DNA from: Aureobasidium sp. EXF-3400
Lineage: Eukaryota > Ascomycota > Dothideomycetes > Dothideales > Saccotheciaceae
DNA: 64,000 nucleotides
Direction: 5' to 3'
Assembly: GCA_024195585.1 (NCBI GenBank)
Contig: SWBL01000126.1
Span: 62,001-126,000 of the forward strand
Shown here: positions 53,541 to 63,242 of the stretch, piece after piece
Layout: each line of letters starts with the position of its first letter
Position numbering within the stretch: position 1 is the first letter of the stretch
Translations under genes and position numbers: made by a program
Notes under the pieces: model-generated
What the model saw: the letters and a program-made list of their open reading frames with translations, nothing else
The model's database searches: none
What the model was told of the DNA's origin: nothing

Positions 53541-55223
53541 TCACAGATCATCAGTGAGCTGAAGTCCACGCGACACGCATCGTACGCATCTACTTGCTTC
53601 AGAGATAAGTACTTCTGGGGGAGGCAGGTTTAGTCCCGTAAGTAAGCTCTCTACAAGGGTGCTTTCATGCGTCCACTTGATCGAATTCAAGGATAGATTA
53701 CGAAGATATTGGTGACATATCCATGGTAATTGCCCGTTCCTAAGCGGGACCGGCGGAGCCGAGAGCTTGTTGATTGTAAACATGGCAACCAAGAGTGCAA
53801 GGTTACTCAACATAAGCCAGGAGCCCTGAGTGAGAGCATGGCCATAATGGTCCTGGAGAGACACTAGTCCCATCGGCTCTGCTTTCCGTCCATATAAACC
53901 ATACACCTCGGACAAGTACATGTCATGACATGTAGGGAACGTCCAGATCGGATCACCGAAATCTAACATAGTTCCGACTCTGCTTCTATTGCCAAGACAA
54001 AAAGGTACCGATCCACAGATACCGTCGACAAGCCCTTGGATACGACTCACGAGCACATGGAAGCTGCTCTGGTTTGGATCTGACTTGCAAAATTCGAGGT
54101 CACTCTTCTCAAGTTCGCTAATAAGCTTGAGAGATATCAATGTGAGAGTCAGGCGATAACTTCGCGAGTCGTTCATCCTCCTGGCCGCGGTGATTGAGGT
54201 GTATACGTGACAAGTGCTTTGGAATGCTTGAATCGGCGGAGAGATGATTCCGGAAGGATCCCAGCGGAACGGCCCCCAGAACCTTGATACCAGTCCTTGC
54301 CACAAGACAAGGCGTTGATCAAGTTCCTGAATCTCATTCGAAAGCCTGTGGATCTCTGCGGATGACGAGCAAAGACCTGTGCCTCCTTGGAGCGCAGCAG
54401 CTTCAAATTGTATATCGGCGACTTGAATGCCCAGAGTGTCCAAATATCTGCTAGGATCCGTTGAATTAGAATTGATGATTGATCTCCAGTACCGAACTTC
54501 AGGGTGTACCTGACGCTGTTCGCGGATCGCTGCTGTGATATCAAGATGGATAATGCAACCCACAAACTCGCTGGCGATGATCGACCAAGTGGAAGGGTGG
54601 CCGAACTCTTTGACTAGAGCGAGTGCACCAAGGTGATGTACAATTTTGCTTTTCTTGCAGAATAGCAAAGACTCGAAAGCAGAGTGGAATTGTAGTAATA
54701 GTGTGGTCAATAGAGTCAGATCGGTCCGTCTTGAGTCGTGCTTCTGCAGATCATCGGACAAACTCTTGATAGCCTGACCTAAGACTTTGGAAACACTTAC
54801 GGCCAAGCTCCGATCCATACGCCACCTCGAGAAGATTGTCAGAGCCACAGCAGAGACTGACATGGCAGCTGCAGAAGTTGGAGAGGCAGAGATTGCGGGC
54901 ATGACGTGCCCGAACAGTCCAGGATTCGGTCCACCTTCTGGTACTGGGCCCAAAAGATAATAACGCCCGAAGAATGCAAGCGCTTGAGTCTCTGTATCAG
55001 CATGTAGAGCATTCTTCAGCGTGACTGGCGCCTCAATTTTGCTTTGTATCCTTTGATAGCGTTCGGCAACAGCCTGGCTTTTGTCCACAAATTGGAGATC
55101 GCGTGTCTTCACGTACTTGCAATCTATCTTTGCCAACACACATCTTGCGCAGGAAGGTCTGGCTTTGTCGCATCTCAACTTTCGTCGCTTGCACGTCGAG
55201 CACGCACGAGGAGCGTTGCCCAT
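53541..55223 (-). CDS. Zn2Cys6 transcription factor
   Basis: A 560-residue single-exon gene starting at the ATG at 55223. The binuclear zinc cluster is at residues 8-35: CSTCKRRKLRCDKARPSC then ARCVLAKIDC, with spacing CX2CX6CX6CX2CX6C. Basic residues between Cys2 and Cys3 fit the major-groove contact. The rest resembles the fungal Zn2Cys6 middle homology region without the full fungal-specific transcription factor domain signature, with mostly helical sequence (PTSAAAMSVSAVALTIFSRWRMDRS, ILTLISLKLISELEKSDLE). Its genomic neighbours are the MCO-like gene and the decayed region, so targets cannot be inferred with confidence. No coiled-coil linker stands out. Confidence 0.88.
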   Translation of the reverse strand: MGNAPRACSTCKRRKLRCDKARPSCARCVLAKIDCKYVKTRDLQFVDKSQAVAERYQRIQSKIEAPVTLKNALHADTETQALAFFGRYYLLGPVPEGGPNPGLFGHVMPAISASPTSAAAMSVSAVALTIFSRWRMDRSLAVSVSKVLGQAIKSLSDDLQKHDSRRTDLTLLTTLLLQFHSAFESLLFCKKSKIVHHLGALALVKEFGHPSTWSIIASEFVGCIIHLDITAAIREQRQVHPEVRYWRSIINSNSTDPSRYLDTLGIQVADIQFEAAALQGGTGLCSSSAEIHRLSNEIQELDQRLVLWQGLVSRFWGPFRWDPSGIISPPIQAFQSTCHVYTSITAARRMNDSRSYRLTLTLISLKLISELEKSDLEFCKSDPNQSSFHVLVSRIQGLVDGICGSVPFCLGNRSRVGTMLDFGDPIWTFPTCHDMYLSEVYGLYGRKAEPMGLVSLQDHYGHALTQGSWLMLSNLALLVAMFTINKLSAPPVPLRNGQLPWICHQYLRNLSLNSIKWTHESTLVESLLTGLNLPPPEVLISEASRCVRCVSRGLQLTDDL

Positions 55224-55834
55224 TGTGCGTCAGTCAAGATCAACCAGTCAGCGAGCAACTCATCGGGCAGTGGACGATGCCAGTCGATCGCTACAGATTT
55301 TCGCTGTCCAGAGATCAAGGAATCGAAGGAATTTCGACAAAATGAAAGATGGAAGAGGCGCTAGTCCAAGCTTTGTACAACCTGTTCGTCTTGTAGTAAA
55401 CAAAGCCACGGGGTAAAACGTGGAGGGATCAGGGTCATTTTTGGACCTTCTTGCCGACAGAGTTCAACGGTGCAATGCGGTTCCTTGGCACAGTTCCTCG
55501 GCATGAAATCTCGGTTGAGCGGTCTTGTTTGATGGGTTTATCAACCACGCCAAATATGATGGGTCTTCCTGACATTCTTGATTTATCAAAACGGAGATAA
55601 GGTTCAGTATGAGTTCAAAGTGCCATACCGCTTTCGAAGCTTACTTGCCAGCATGCAGTCACCACCCCCCGAAAGGTAGCGCTTTACAAGCCCGCATAGT
55701 TCTACCGGGATGCTTTCCATGACTACTCAAGGCTGGTCATGTATTGCAGTCTCGGACGATTGAGCCCTATTGTGACACTTGTTGCGAACCGCCCAGCCCT
55801 TGAGAGCAAGCAATGTGACCTCCCACGCCATTAA
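55224..55834. other. Intergenic region between the Zn2Cys6 gene and the gene graveyard
   Basis: About 610 bases. The 55081-55416 frames are antisense shadows of the transcription factor start. No gene, repeat or RNA recognised. Confidence 0.3.
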
Positions 55835-56905
55835 CTACCCAACGACACCCATTGCGACGGTGTACATGAACATTGCATCAAGTCCAGAATGGATCATACC
55901 CTCAATTGTATCATCGCTCTAATGGCAAGTCAGCTCAGTTGGATGTACGCATCGTCAATGAAATCAACCTACGCTAGCCACAAAGATGATCCCACCAGAA
56001 ATGAGGCCGAACGCGGTGAGAAGTTCTGTCGGTATTCGTGATGGGAAGATGGATATAGGAGGCTTCAAATAGAGAATCACATAGGTCAAAGCTCGAGCAA
56101 GAGCAGCGCAGGAGAGGAGATTACCCCGTTGCGTATGGAGCATGGTGCCCATCATGGTCGCTTGCTCGTGCGAGCTCATCATGACACCAAGAAGCAGGAT
56201 CACCAACGCAGGGATGGGGTTCAGCGAGGAACAGCGTGTCCCAGGGCTGTGTCGCTGCTGCTCGCGTTCTGACTTCGTGTGACTGGAGTTCAGAGTCTTG
56301 TGGTGGATCGTCGTGTCCAGCAATTGCTTTATCCAGCCTGATTCGACCAGAATGCCGAGCTGTGGGTATCAGCCCTGTGCTCAGTAGTTCAAGTGTCATT
56401 CGAACTTACTGCGCCGCCTCCGATGAATAACACACTGATAGCAACGTGCTCAAGATCGCGGGATGTCCAGCGACCACCCCAGCCACTGATGTGTTCAAGA
56501 AAAATGTTGGTACAGCCATAGAAGCAGATCAGAGCGCTCTCGACAAATTCGGCGGAAGGACGCCACGTCTTATCTCGACTTGGGCAAATGTTCCACGCCC
56601 AGCCCCATTCAGCAAAGCTTCCACACCAGCGACCAAGTGTGAAAAGACCTAACCAGACAAATACACCTCCTTTGATCCAATGTGCTAGACCCCCAAACAT
56701 GGTATGCGCCCTTCCTGAGACGATGTCAGCAAATCTCTGCATGGTCTCAAGTGATCACCCAGAAACATACGAAAAACCGACCATATGCAACGATACCGGT
56801 GGTAGTAGCAACGAACGCGAATGGTAGAATGATGTAGTCCATCGTCCGAGAGAAGATCTTGAGATATTTCCAGTAGGTCAAAGAGAAGAATCCCGCAATC
56901 AGAAT
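55835..56905 (-). pseudogene. YTP1-like integral membrane protein, 5'-truncated and frameshifted
   Basis: On the minus strand, exons can be read as IAGFFSLTYWKYLKIFSRTM..GIVAYGRFF (56770-56905), then RAHTMFGGLAHWIKGGVFVW..AEWGWAWN (about 56410-56715), then LGILVESGWIKQLLDTTIHHKT.. and a last short exon ending GVVG (stop 55835-55837). This is the C-terminal half of the Ytp1 family (HWxKGGxFxW and GWAWN blocks). The N-terminal domain is absent, replaced at about 56906 by an MFS fragment on the other strand. The first splice (GTATGT at 56770 to TCTCAG) is out of frame by one base, consistent with loss of a G before the donor. It is non-functional as it stands. Confidence 0.75.
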
Positions 56906-56917
56906 GTTCGTCTTCTA

Positions 56918-57361
56918 ATGTTAGGAGCTGCAGTAGGAGTGGCAGTTTCCTCAACAGTACTTCAGACGAGTTTCAAGCAAGCCCTTCCCCAACGTTACAA
57001 ATATCTGTCGGACGCTCTGTACTCGCTGGCCGGACTAGACAACAATCTCGGACAGGCCGTCAGCCCTGCGTATGCGCGTTCTGTCCGCAACGTTTTCATC
57101 ACCAATGCTGCCGTTTCTCTAGTGGCTGTTCTTTGTTGCCTTGGCTGGAAAGATATTGGCTGTGACGAAAAGACTGAGGACAGCAATCAAAGCGGGCAAG
57201 ACGAAACAGAGCTTGCAACACCAGGAGAAGCGCCAGTCGAGCTATCAACGATGACGAATGATCCGCTGCCAGATGGGCAACATCCTGTACCTGATGATCG
57301 CGAGACAACTGCACATGGAAGAGCTAGCGGTAATGGAAATTTGAATGCGAAGCTTGATTGA
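56918..57361 (+). pseudogene. MFS drug:H+ antiporter (DHA2 type), C-terminal fragment
   Basis: The readable frame of about 147 residues begins LGAAVGVAVSSTVLQTSF (the last-but-one repeat of DHA2 transporters, motif around TM11-12), continues YARSVRNVFITNAAVSLVAVL (last helix) and ends in a hydrophilic acidic tail (EKTEDSNQSGQDETE). A full transporter has 12-14 helices over about 550 residues, so some 75 percent is missing. Upstream, within a few bases, the sequence changes to a YTP1-like fragment on the opposite strand. The local ATG at 56918 is probably a former internal Met. Confidence 0.75.
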
Positions 57362-57593
57362 TTTGGAAGCCATCCCTAGTTGAACGATCAAAGGAATTTC
57401 CCCCCTACAACTCCTCGACAACTTTTCCACCTCTACACATCGATTTGGACTTCCACATTATCTATGCCAGTCACGGACTGAACTGAAAACTCCTAGCGGG
57501 AATATACATGCCAAGTTCAATTCATTGTTCAGGTATACACGTACGCATCGACTGCCTGTTCGCCGAGGAGTCTATTCCCAGCAGAATGTTTCG

Positions 57594-57880
57594 CTAAGAA
57601 CCCACTTTCGAAGTACTTGGTAATGCATCTTGAGAGATTCCGGCGGTTCTCAATCGCAAAAGATGGCCATTCTCGACAGCCTGTCTGGACAACCCGAGAT
57701 ATGCCTTCGGCAGACCCATGCTGCCCAGATATTGCATTGCATGCTTCAATTCAGCGTCTTGTCTTCTACGACTCCATCCCAACTCGAGAGTCATCAGATC
57801 AATCACTGTTGGCAGTGTATCGAGCGCGGCTTGAGCATTAAGAGGCGCATCGGCTTTCCCAGTTGCGAAAATTGGATTAG
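57594..57880 (-). pseudogene. C-terminal relic resembling mitochondrial glycerol-3-phosphate dehydrogenase
   Basis: The minus strand reads NAQAALDTLPTVIDLMT, LELGWSRRRQDAELK and AMQYLGSMGLPKAYLGL, which fits the conserved C-terminal helices of FAD-dependent glycerol-3-phosphate dehydrogenase (Gut2; normally FLNAQAALxxLPRVxxxMxxELGW). The frame is broken by a shift near 57870, and no FAD-binding N-terminal domain is found. It lies directly downstream of the frameshifted C2H2 gene on the same strand. I rate the family assignment as moderate because only about 70 residues are readable. Confidence 0.45.
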
Positions 57881-57948
57881 ATCCGCAAGTACATATTGTC
57901 CAACCAACGCCTCGTGTGTGCAATTAAAGGTTGGAGGCTGATGCTTCT

Positions 57949-59272
57949 CTAATCCTGAATCCTCGGTTGCCGTCTCTCTCTCCCACTCGAGTTTCGTCGT
58001 ATAGTATTGCAGCTCTTCTTTGCGAAGTGATGATTCCTCGCTGTGATTCGACTGAAGATGGCGCCACAACGAGGACACTTACGTGATGGTCGTACACTGA
58101 ATTTCTCCATTTGATGGCGAACAAGATTACTGCGGGTTGAGAATCTTTCCCCGTTGCAACCGTGCAACCGTGGTCCCAGCAGCAAAGCTCAGACCCGCGA
58201 AAGACCGACTCTGTGCTTGTGTCGTTTTCTGCTCCAATGTCACGCACCACGCTTGACGGGGAAGCTTCACGAGAATTGTCTGGAGAGGCCCCATTGTCAG
58301 ACGTCACAATGTCTTGCTGTACCACGCTGAAATCTGCATCCGAAATAGAATTTATGACGGCTGTAGGCGCAACATTGGCCTGGGGACTCATGACAGTGTA
58401 AGATCCGGTCATTGAGCGTGAGTCGGCAATCTCGTTGCTGGGAACTGTGCCCAGATACTCGTCCCCGATGTATCCGGGACCCAAGTCAGGTACAAGATTA
58501 GAATCCGGATGCAGACTCGAGCTCCAGTCGATATCTTGCAGCTGTTCGTGCGAGAAGTCGATATTCATCGGCATCAAGGACATATTGTCAACCTCAATAA
58601 GAGCCTCCGAGTCTGAAGCTGTTGTTGTATTCCCTGTCATTGTCGAGCTTGCACTCAACGAGCCGATCCGTAGCCTTTGCAAGAATTCGTCATCAGCCGC
58701 GCTATCGTACGTGGCAACCCCAGGTGGGGACCCACAAATTGGATCGGTGTACTGGGTGTGATCAGAAGCGACGGTATGCTGCCATGAGGCGCAAATGGAA
58801 TTAGGCCCTTGAAGGTGCACATCTTGCACAGTATAGCTTTGCGGAGCAGGAGCGCGACAGTGACATCTTTCGTCGTTCGCGTCAAGGTTCTGCTCTTGCA
58901 GATGAGTTAGAGTACATCGATGGGGACGCTTCTCGGCTGCTAGGAGGTATGAAGAAGTGCTACCGACAGAACGTCGGACCAGACTGATGATTCGCAGGCC
59001 CTCGGCGGCTGACAGCCAAGCTGTTCAGACATACCTATGCATAACATCGCTGCATATTCTGAACATGGATCTGACAAGGCACGGTTTGCGAGCATCAAAA
59101 TGAGTTTGTCAGTAGTGCAGTGTGATCTGGAACAGCTGCGCAGAGCTTTCTTCAGGAATTGTACTCTGTGATCATCGCAGTCATGTTCTCCGCATGGAGG
59201 GAGGCGGTCCAGAGACACTCTGTGGGGCACTGCTCGAGGGCGTCGTACCGTCGAATCATCACCATCTGACAT
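57949..59272 (-). pseudogene. C2H2-type zinc finger gene, frameshifted by an 8-bp duplication
   Basis: Exon 1 (59035-59272) starts at the ATG MSDGDDSTVRRPR and splices in phase 1 over 95 bases (GTATGT..CTAG) to exon 2 from 58939. The long middle part is Ser/Asp-rich and disordered. Near the end the frame should continue [20 protein letters not shown] and KCPRCGAIFSRITARNHH, two C2H2-like fingers of the type seen at the C-terminus of fungal ankyrin/NACHT-type or C2H2 proteins. A tandem duplication of TGCAACCG at 58155-58162 and 58163-58170 throws the frame off between Gly and Cys; the shifted frame runs to 57924 without zinc ligands. Only this lesion is seen, so decay is recent, or an assembly error must be excluded. 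Confidence 0.6.
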
Positions 59273-59282
59273 TGAACGATGT

Positions 59283-59991
59283 GCCAAAGTGAATCACGCT
59301 TCGAGAGGATGTGTATGATTGTCCCACACGTATCATCAGTCTCGAGAACACATTGTCTGGGACGATCATGCCACTGGACGAGATTCATAACATCTCAACT
59401 TGGGCCCATGCCCAAGATACCGAACTCCATATGCACTTAGACGGCGCTCAATTGTGGGAAACCGTCGTAGCCGGAGCTGGTTCTCTCCAAGAATTTACCT
59501 CTTGCTTCGACAGTGTGTCTTTGTGGTTTACTAAAGGTCTCGGAGCACCCATTGGTTCGATCATAGTCGGCAATGCGAAGTTCATCCAACGAGCCCGCAT
59601 GATACGAAAACTTCTTGGGGACGGCCTGCGTCAATTAGGTGTGATAGCAGGTCCAGCAGAGGTTGCTATTGAGCAGGTCTTTCTCGGCGGACAATTGGCT
59701 ACAGCTCATCGCTATGCTCGGAGGCTTGCCAAATCCTGGGAGGATTTTGGTGGCAAGCTGCAAAATCCGACAGAGACCCACATGATTTGGCTTGATCTGG
59801 AGCCTGCAGGCGTCGCTGGTGATACTTTTGCAGACCTGGCCAAGTGTCATGGTGTGCTGACAATGAGGAGAAGGCTTCAGGGGCGCCTTGTCCTACATTA
59901 TCAGATCTGCCAGGATGCCCTGCAATCAATAGAGAGGCTCTTTTGTTTTGTGTTGAATGGGAGAAAGTGTTCAACAAGCGTCTCAAGCTGA
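59283..59991 (+). pseudogene. Low-specificity L-threonine aldolase type, 5'-truncated
   Basis: A frame without ATG at its 5' end reads LREDVYDCPTRIISLENTLSG, DAQ..HMHLDGAQLWE, SFDSVSLWFTKGLGAPIGS, then GLRQLGVIAGPAEVAIEQVFLGG. This is the PLP domain of fold-type I threonine aldolase / beta-eliminating lyases; the PLP lysine is in FTKGLG (S-x-S/W-F-T-K-G-L-G). About 150 N-terminal residues, including the GGG/H substrate and PLP ring-stacking region, are missing, and the 5' end comes within about 10 bases of the divergent C2H2 gene start. It therefore looks like a head-to-head truncated fragment. The rest to 59991 is clean. Confidence 0.78.
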
Positions 59992-60450
59992 GTTTCATTC
60001 GGAGTCAAAGCTGACAGAAAATTCGTGGTTCTTTTGGTATTTTTTTGCCTACAGCGATGAGCAGACGTGCAACGACAGGGTCTTTTCTTGGTTGACTCTG
60101 AATGACACACTTGCAATCTCGATCCTAAATCCTCAATCTCCAAGAATGTATGGGCAGGTCCACCTCCTTAGCTCGCCTTGGTTCTTCGTTGTCATGTATC
60201 ACCGGATATTAAATTTGTCATTAAGCGTCGCCGTCATGTCTCAAGCCGTACGCTTTGATCATATACTCCTCCAATCCCTTATAAGAGTCGAAAATCTCTA
60301 TCGGTTGGTTCTACTCGCAAGGCAGGAAGTATCAACAGTTCGAACATGTATATCAGGTACGCATCACAGGCTCTATATCTCGTCAAAACGATCACATGAA
60401 GGGTGACCCCTACACTAAACCTAGAATTTACCTTCTGCCGCTTGAAATCG
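59992..60450. other. Intergenic region between the aldolase and PAQR fragments
   Basis: About 460 bases. The overlapping plus frame at 59957-60406 has no family character. Nothing supported. Confidence 0.3.
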
Positions 60451-61314
60451 ATGTTCATTTTTAAACACAAGAGGACCGTCCATCGAGATCTCCTTCCGTC
60501 GTGGATGAGGAATGATAAATATATCGAACGGGGATACAGACCCCAACTAGGAAGTCTGAGATCCTGTCTTGAGTCTCTGTTCTATGAACAAACTGAATTG
60601 ATTAATACATGGTCACATCTGCTATCCGGACTTTACGCTCTACTGCTGTCGACGCAAGTAATGCTTTCACCCTCTCAGGACGAGCTTGGCCGTGCTGTCG
60701 GAAACAAAGCTGTACGTTTGCTCTATTCATGGGGAACCAGCGTCTGCTTGATTATCTCGGTGATATTTTGAGCATCGTCAGATTACAGCCCGGGGCTGTC
60801 TACTTATCTCGCTAATGACAAGGCAGTATTTCATTGTTTGAGCGCTCATTCTGAGCGAGTATTATATGCTTGCCTGGAACTCGATTACATCGGTGTCATA
60901 ATCAGCATATCGGTCAGTTGTATCGCGTCAACGCAACAAGGCATGTTTGATGACGAGCCGCCACGTACGATATACGACATTTTGACCCTGACATGTGCTT
61001 GTGGTGTCCTTGTGAACCTTCTTGCACCTGGAGCGGACGGCACGGCGGCGAAGTCTCGGAGGTCAGTTCCGAAATACCGTAATTGAAACATTCCAGTGAC
61101 TGATGTGGGCAGAGTCGTGCTCCTTACTGCACTTTTTCTTACAGGATTTCTTTCTATACTACACAGCCTGCTGTCTCGCGTCCTGAGCGGACTCGAACAT
61201 TTTCCGCTGCGACACATCGCTGTTACCACCGCTTGTTATCTGATCGGCACCATCTTTTACATCACACATCTTCCCGAAAGGTGTTTTCCAGACATTCCAA
61301 GACTTTTATGGTGA
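60451..61314 (+). pseudogene. PAQR (adiponectin-receptor/haemolysin-III) family membrane protein, damaged and C-terminally truncated
   Basis: Readable blocks in order: LLPSWMRNDKYIERGYRPQL, SLFYEQTELINTWSHLLSG (family ENxWTHL metal-motif region), an in-frame TGA at about 60768-60770 or an out-of-frame intron (acceptor GGCAG near 60825), FHCLSAHSERVLYACLELDY (second HSxxD motif), PRTIYDILTLTC, then a good intron (GTCAGT 61060 region to GGGCAG) and VVLLTALFLTGFLS to FYITHLPER and a stop after PDIPRLLW. The last helix with the HxxxH zinc motif (normally HQLFH) is absent. Fungal members (Izh type) act in zinc and lipid homeostasis. Both the internal shift and the lost third motif argue for a pseudogene. 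Confidence 0.65.
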
Positions 61315-61531
61315 CAAAGATAATCTATCACAACAAAGAGAGAGAACAATGCTGGATGAGGACATTGATACTCTGGGCACATTTAGAAACTTCACTTTAA
61401 CATCGAAGACATTTCCGCAATCATACTTGGGGAGTACCCGTAGAACGAGAGAGGAATTAATTATGATAAGGCATCGGTTTTGATCTTCTTGAGAAAGCAG
61501 AGGCCAGCTTATGTTGTCGACGACGAAAACC

Positions 61532-62956
61532 TCACCAACCCATGGGTACAACAAACTTCTCCCAACCTTCCGGTGTATCAGCCTCTTTGAAAGCATCAAT
61601 GCTGCCCTCAACCCCCTCTGGGCCGACTTTCCAGTCGCCTCTACCAACCATTTCTTTCCAGCTTTCCAGAACTTTGACCAGTCTGACCTCGTGCATCTCG
61701 ATAAAAGGATTCCAGCCTTGCTGATAAAGATCCGCAAGTCTGTCTTCGCATCGTGCATCTTGTTCATCTCGAGGATCACCAATGTGCAGTCCATCACTAG
61801 TACGAGCAAAGCCTTTGCCGCCAACACTAAAAGGCAGAACAAATTTGTCGCCATCTTCAAATTCATGACCCGCTGATCTTTCGGAATCAGTGAGGTAGAG
61901 GCCCGCAGGGAAAGAAAGCAGTTGGTTATAAGGCCAAGGGAAAGGATGGTATTTGTCTTCTTCATTGGCCAGACTAACGTGGCTTGAAGATGCAAATAAA
62001 AGGATAGGTTCGATGATGAGCTCATCTTCGTCGGGGTCCTCATCTTGTTCGTCGTGCATGATGGACGAAAAGGGTTGTTGAAGGAACGAGCCTGGACTGG
62101 GAATGGAGATATCTGGTGCAATGTATCTGAATCCGGGACGGCGGGATTGAGTAAAAAATGACCGGGCAAAACCATTAGGGATGCCTGCAGCTTCCAGAGT
62201 TGCATCGGGAAGTAGCGGTGGTTTGGAGTCAGTCACCACGAACCCTTGATCTTCCATCCGAGATTCAATGCTATCGAGGAGCGCGTTGAACGCCTTGACT
62301 GTCTCTTGTACCATGCCTTGGTTCCAGTGGCAGCATATCCATGGGTCAAATTTCTCGTTTGCTTCGACAGAGTCGTCCACGGCTCTAACCTTGCCAACAT
62401 CGACCATGTCCAGCCAGGCACTCAAAATGACTTCTAACGGAAGCCAGGGAGTGCGGTCATTCAATGTTATGGATGCATCATGAATAGACATTTGCATGAT
62501 AGCTTTGTTTGTCTTTTGGTCAAAAGCAAGTCCGTCCGGGTGGCTCGGTCCGAGATTTGCAAGGAAGAGCGTCAGATAACGATGCTTCTCTGGTTCTTCG
62601 AATCGCCATTCGAAGGTATCCCACAATCGCTTTGGGTGCGCCAACCCATATACGTAAAAGAATAGTGAATGTTCTTCACCTGCTCTGGGCATTTGAGCTC
62701 GCTCGAGGAAAGCTATCAGGTCATCTGAAAGATTATCTCGACAATTCTCTGCTTCTTGACCCCAAATGTCGAACCAAGTACTCGTCTCCAAGTCATCCAG
62801 CGATTTACCAGCACCTGTCCATCCGAGCTCGAGAAGTTCGTTGTGCAGAGCTGCGCAACGCTCGTAGTCCAGTCGATCGTGATAACGAACGGGGTTTTCG
62901 GAGCTCACTCGCCATGGCGATCGTGTTGGCTGATAAGCAGATGCTTGACTTGTCAT
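61532..62956 (-). CDS. Hypothetical protein, unrecognised family
   Basis: A 474-residue single-exon gene from the ATG at 62956 (MTSQASAYQPTRSPWRV) to TGA at 61532. No transmembrane segment, signal peptide or known domain is visible. It is Trp- and Asp/Glu-rich: WFDIWGQEAENC, FEWRFEEPEKHRYLTLFLANL, WLPLEVILSAWLDMVDVGK, FDPWICCHWNQGM, then an acidic linker DEQDEDPDEDELI, and a C-terminal part EMHEVRLVKVLESWKEM. The uninterrupted frame and balanced composition support a real soluble protein; the WFDIWG and PWICCHW blocks could be a fungal-specific fold. It lies next to the degraded transposon. Confidence 0.7.
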   Translation of the reverse strand: MTSQASAYQPTRSPWRVSSENPVRYHDRLDYERCAALHNELLELGWTGAGKSLDDLETSTWFDIWGQEAENCRDNLSDDLIAFLERAQMPRAGEEHSLFFYVYGLAHPKRLWDTFEWRFEEPEKHRYLTLFLANLGPSHPDGLAFDQKTNKAIMQMSIHDASITLNDRTPWLPLEVILSAWLDMVDVGKVRAVDDSVEANEKFDPWICCHWNQGMVQETVKAFNALLDSIESRMEDQGFVVTDSKPPLLPDATLEAAGIPNGFARSFFTQSRRPGFRYIAPDISIPSPGSFLQQPFSSIMHDEQDEDPDEDELIIEPILLFASSSHVSLANEEDKYHPFPWPYNQLLSFPAGLYLTDSERSAGHEFEDGDKFVLPFSVGGKGFARTSDGLHIGDPRDEQDARCEDRLADLYQQGWNPFIEMHEVRLVKVLESWKEMVGRGDWKVGPEGVEGSIDAFKEADTPEGWEKFVVPMGW

Positions 62957-63242
62957 CCTGCGAAAGTCTGTTACACTGTGAACAGCGGTTGGCGAAGTTT
63001 CAATCTGGTGAAATCACAAGAGGTCCAGTACTTGGAAAGATCAAGGGGACCATGTATATCTGGAGGGACAGATGGTTAAATCATATGTGATGCAACCTGT
63101 ACAGTATGGCCACCGCCCTTGTTTCAGCTTGTTCCGCCAACGAGAGTGTGATGTACTGTGCACGGACAGAAGTTTCGCAACACCACTCTACGCGCTACAC
63201 GTCGTCGATTTAACCCCTTCCTCTTCGCATTAACACAACAAC

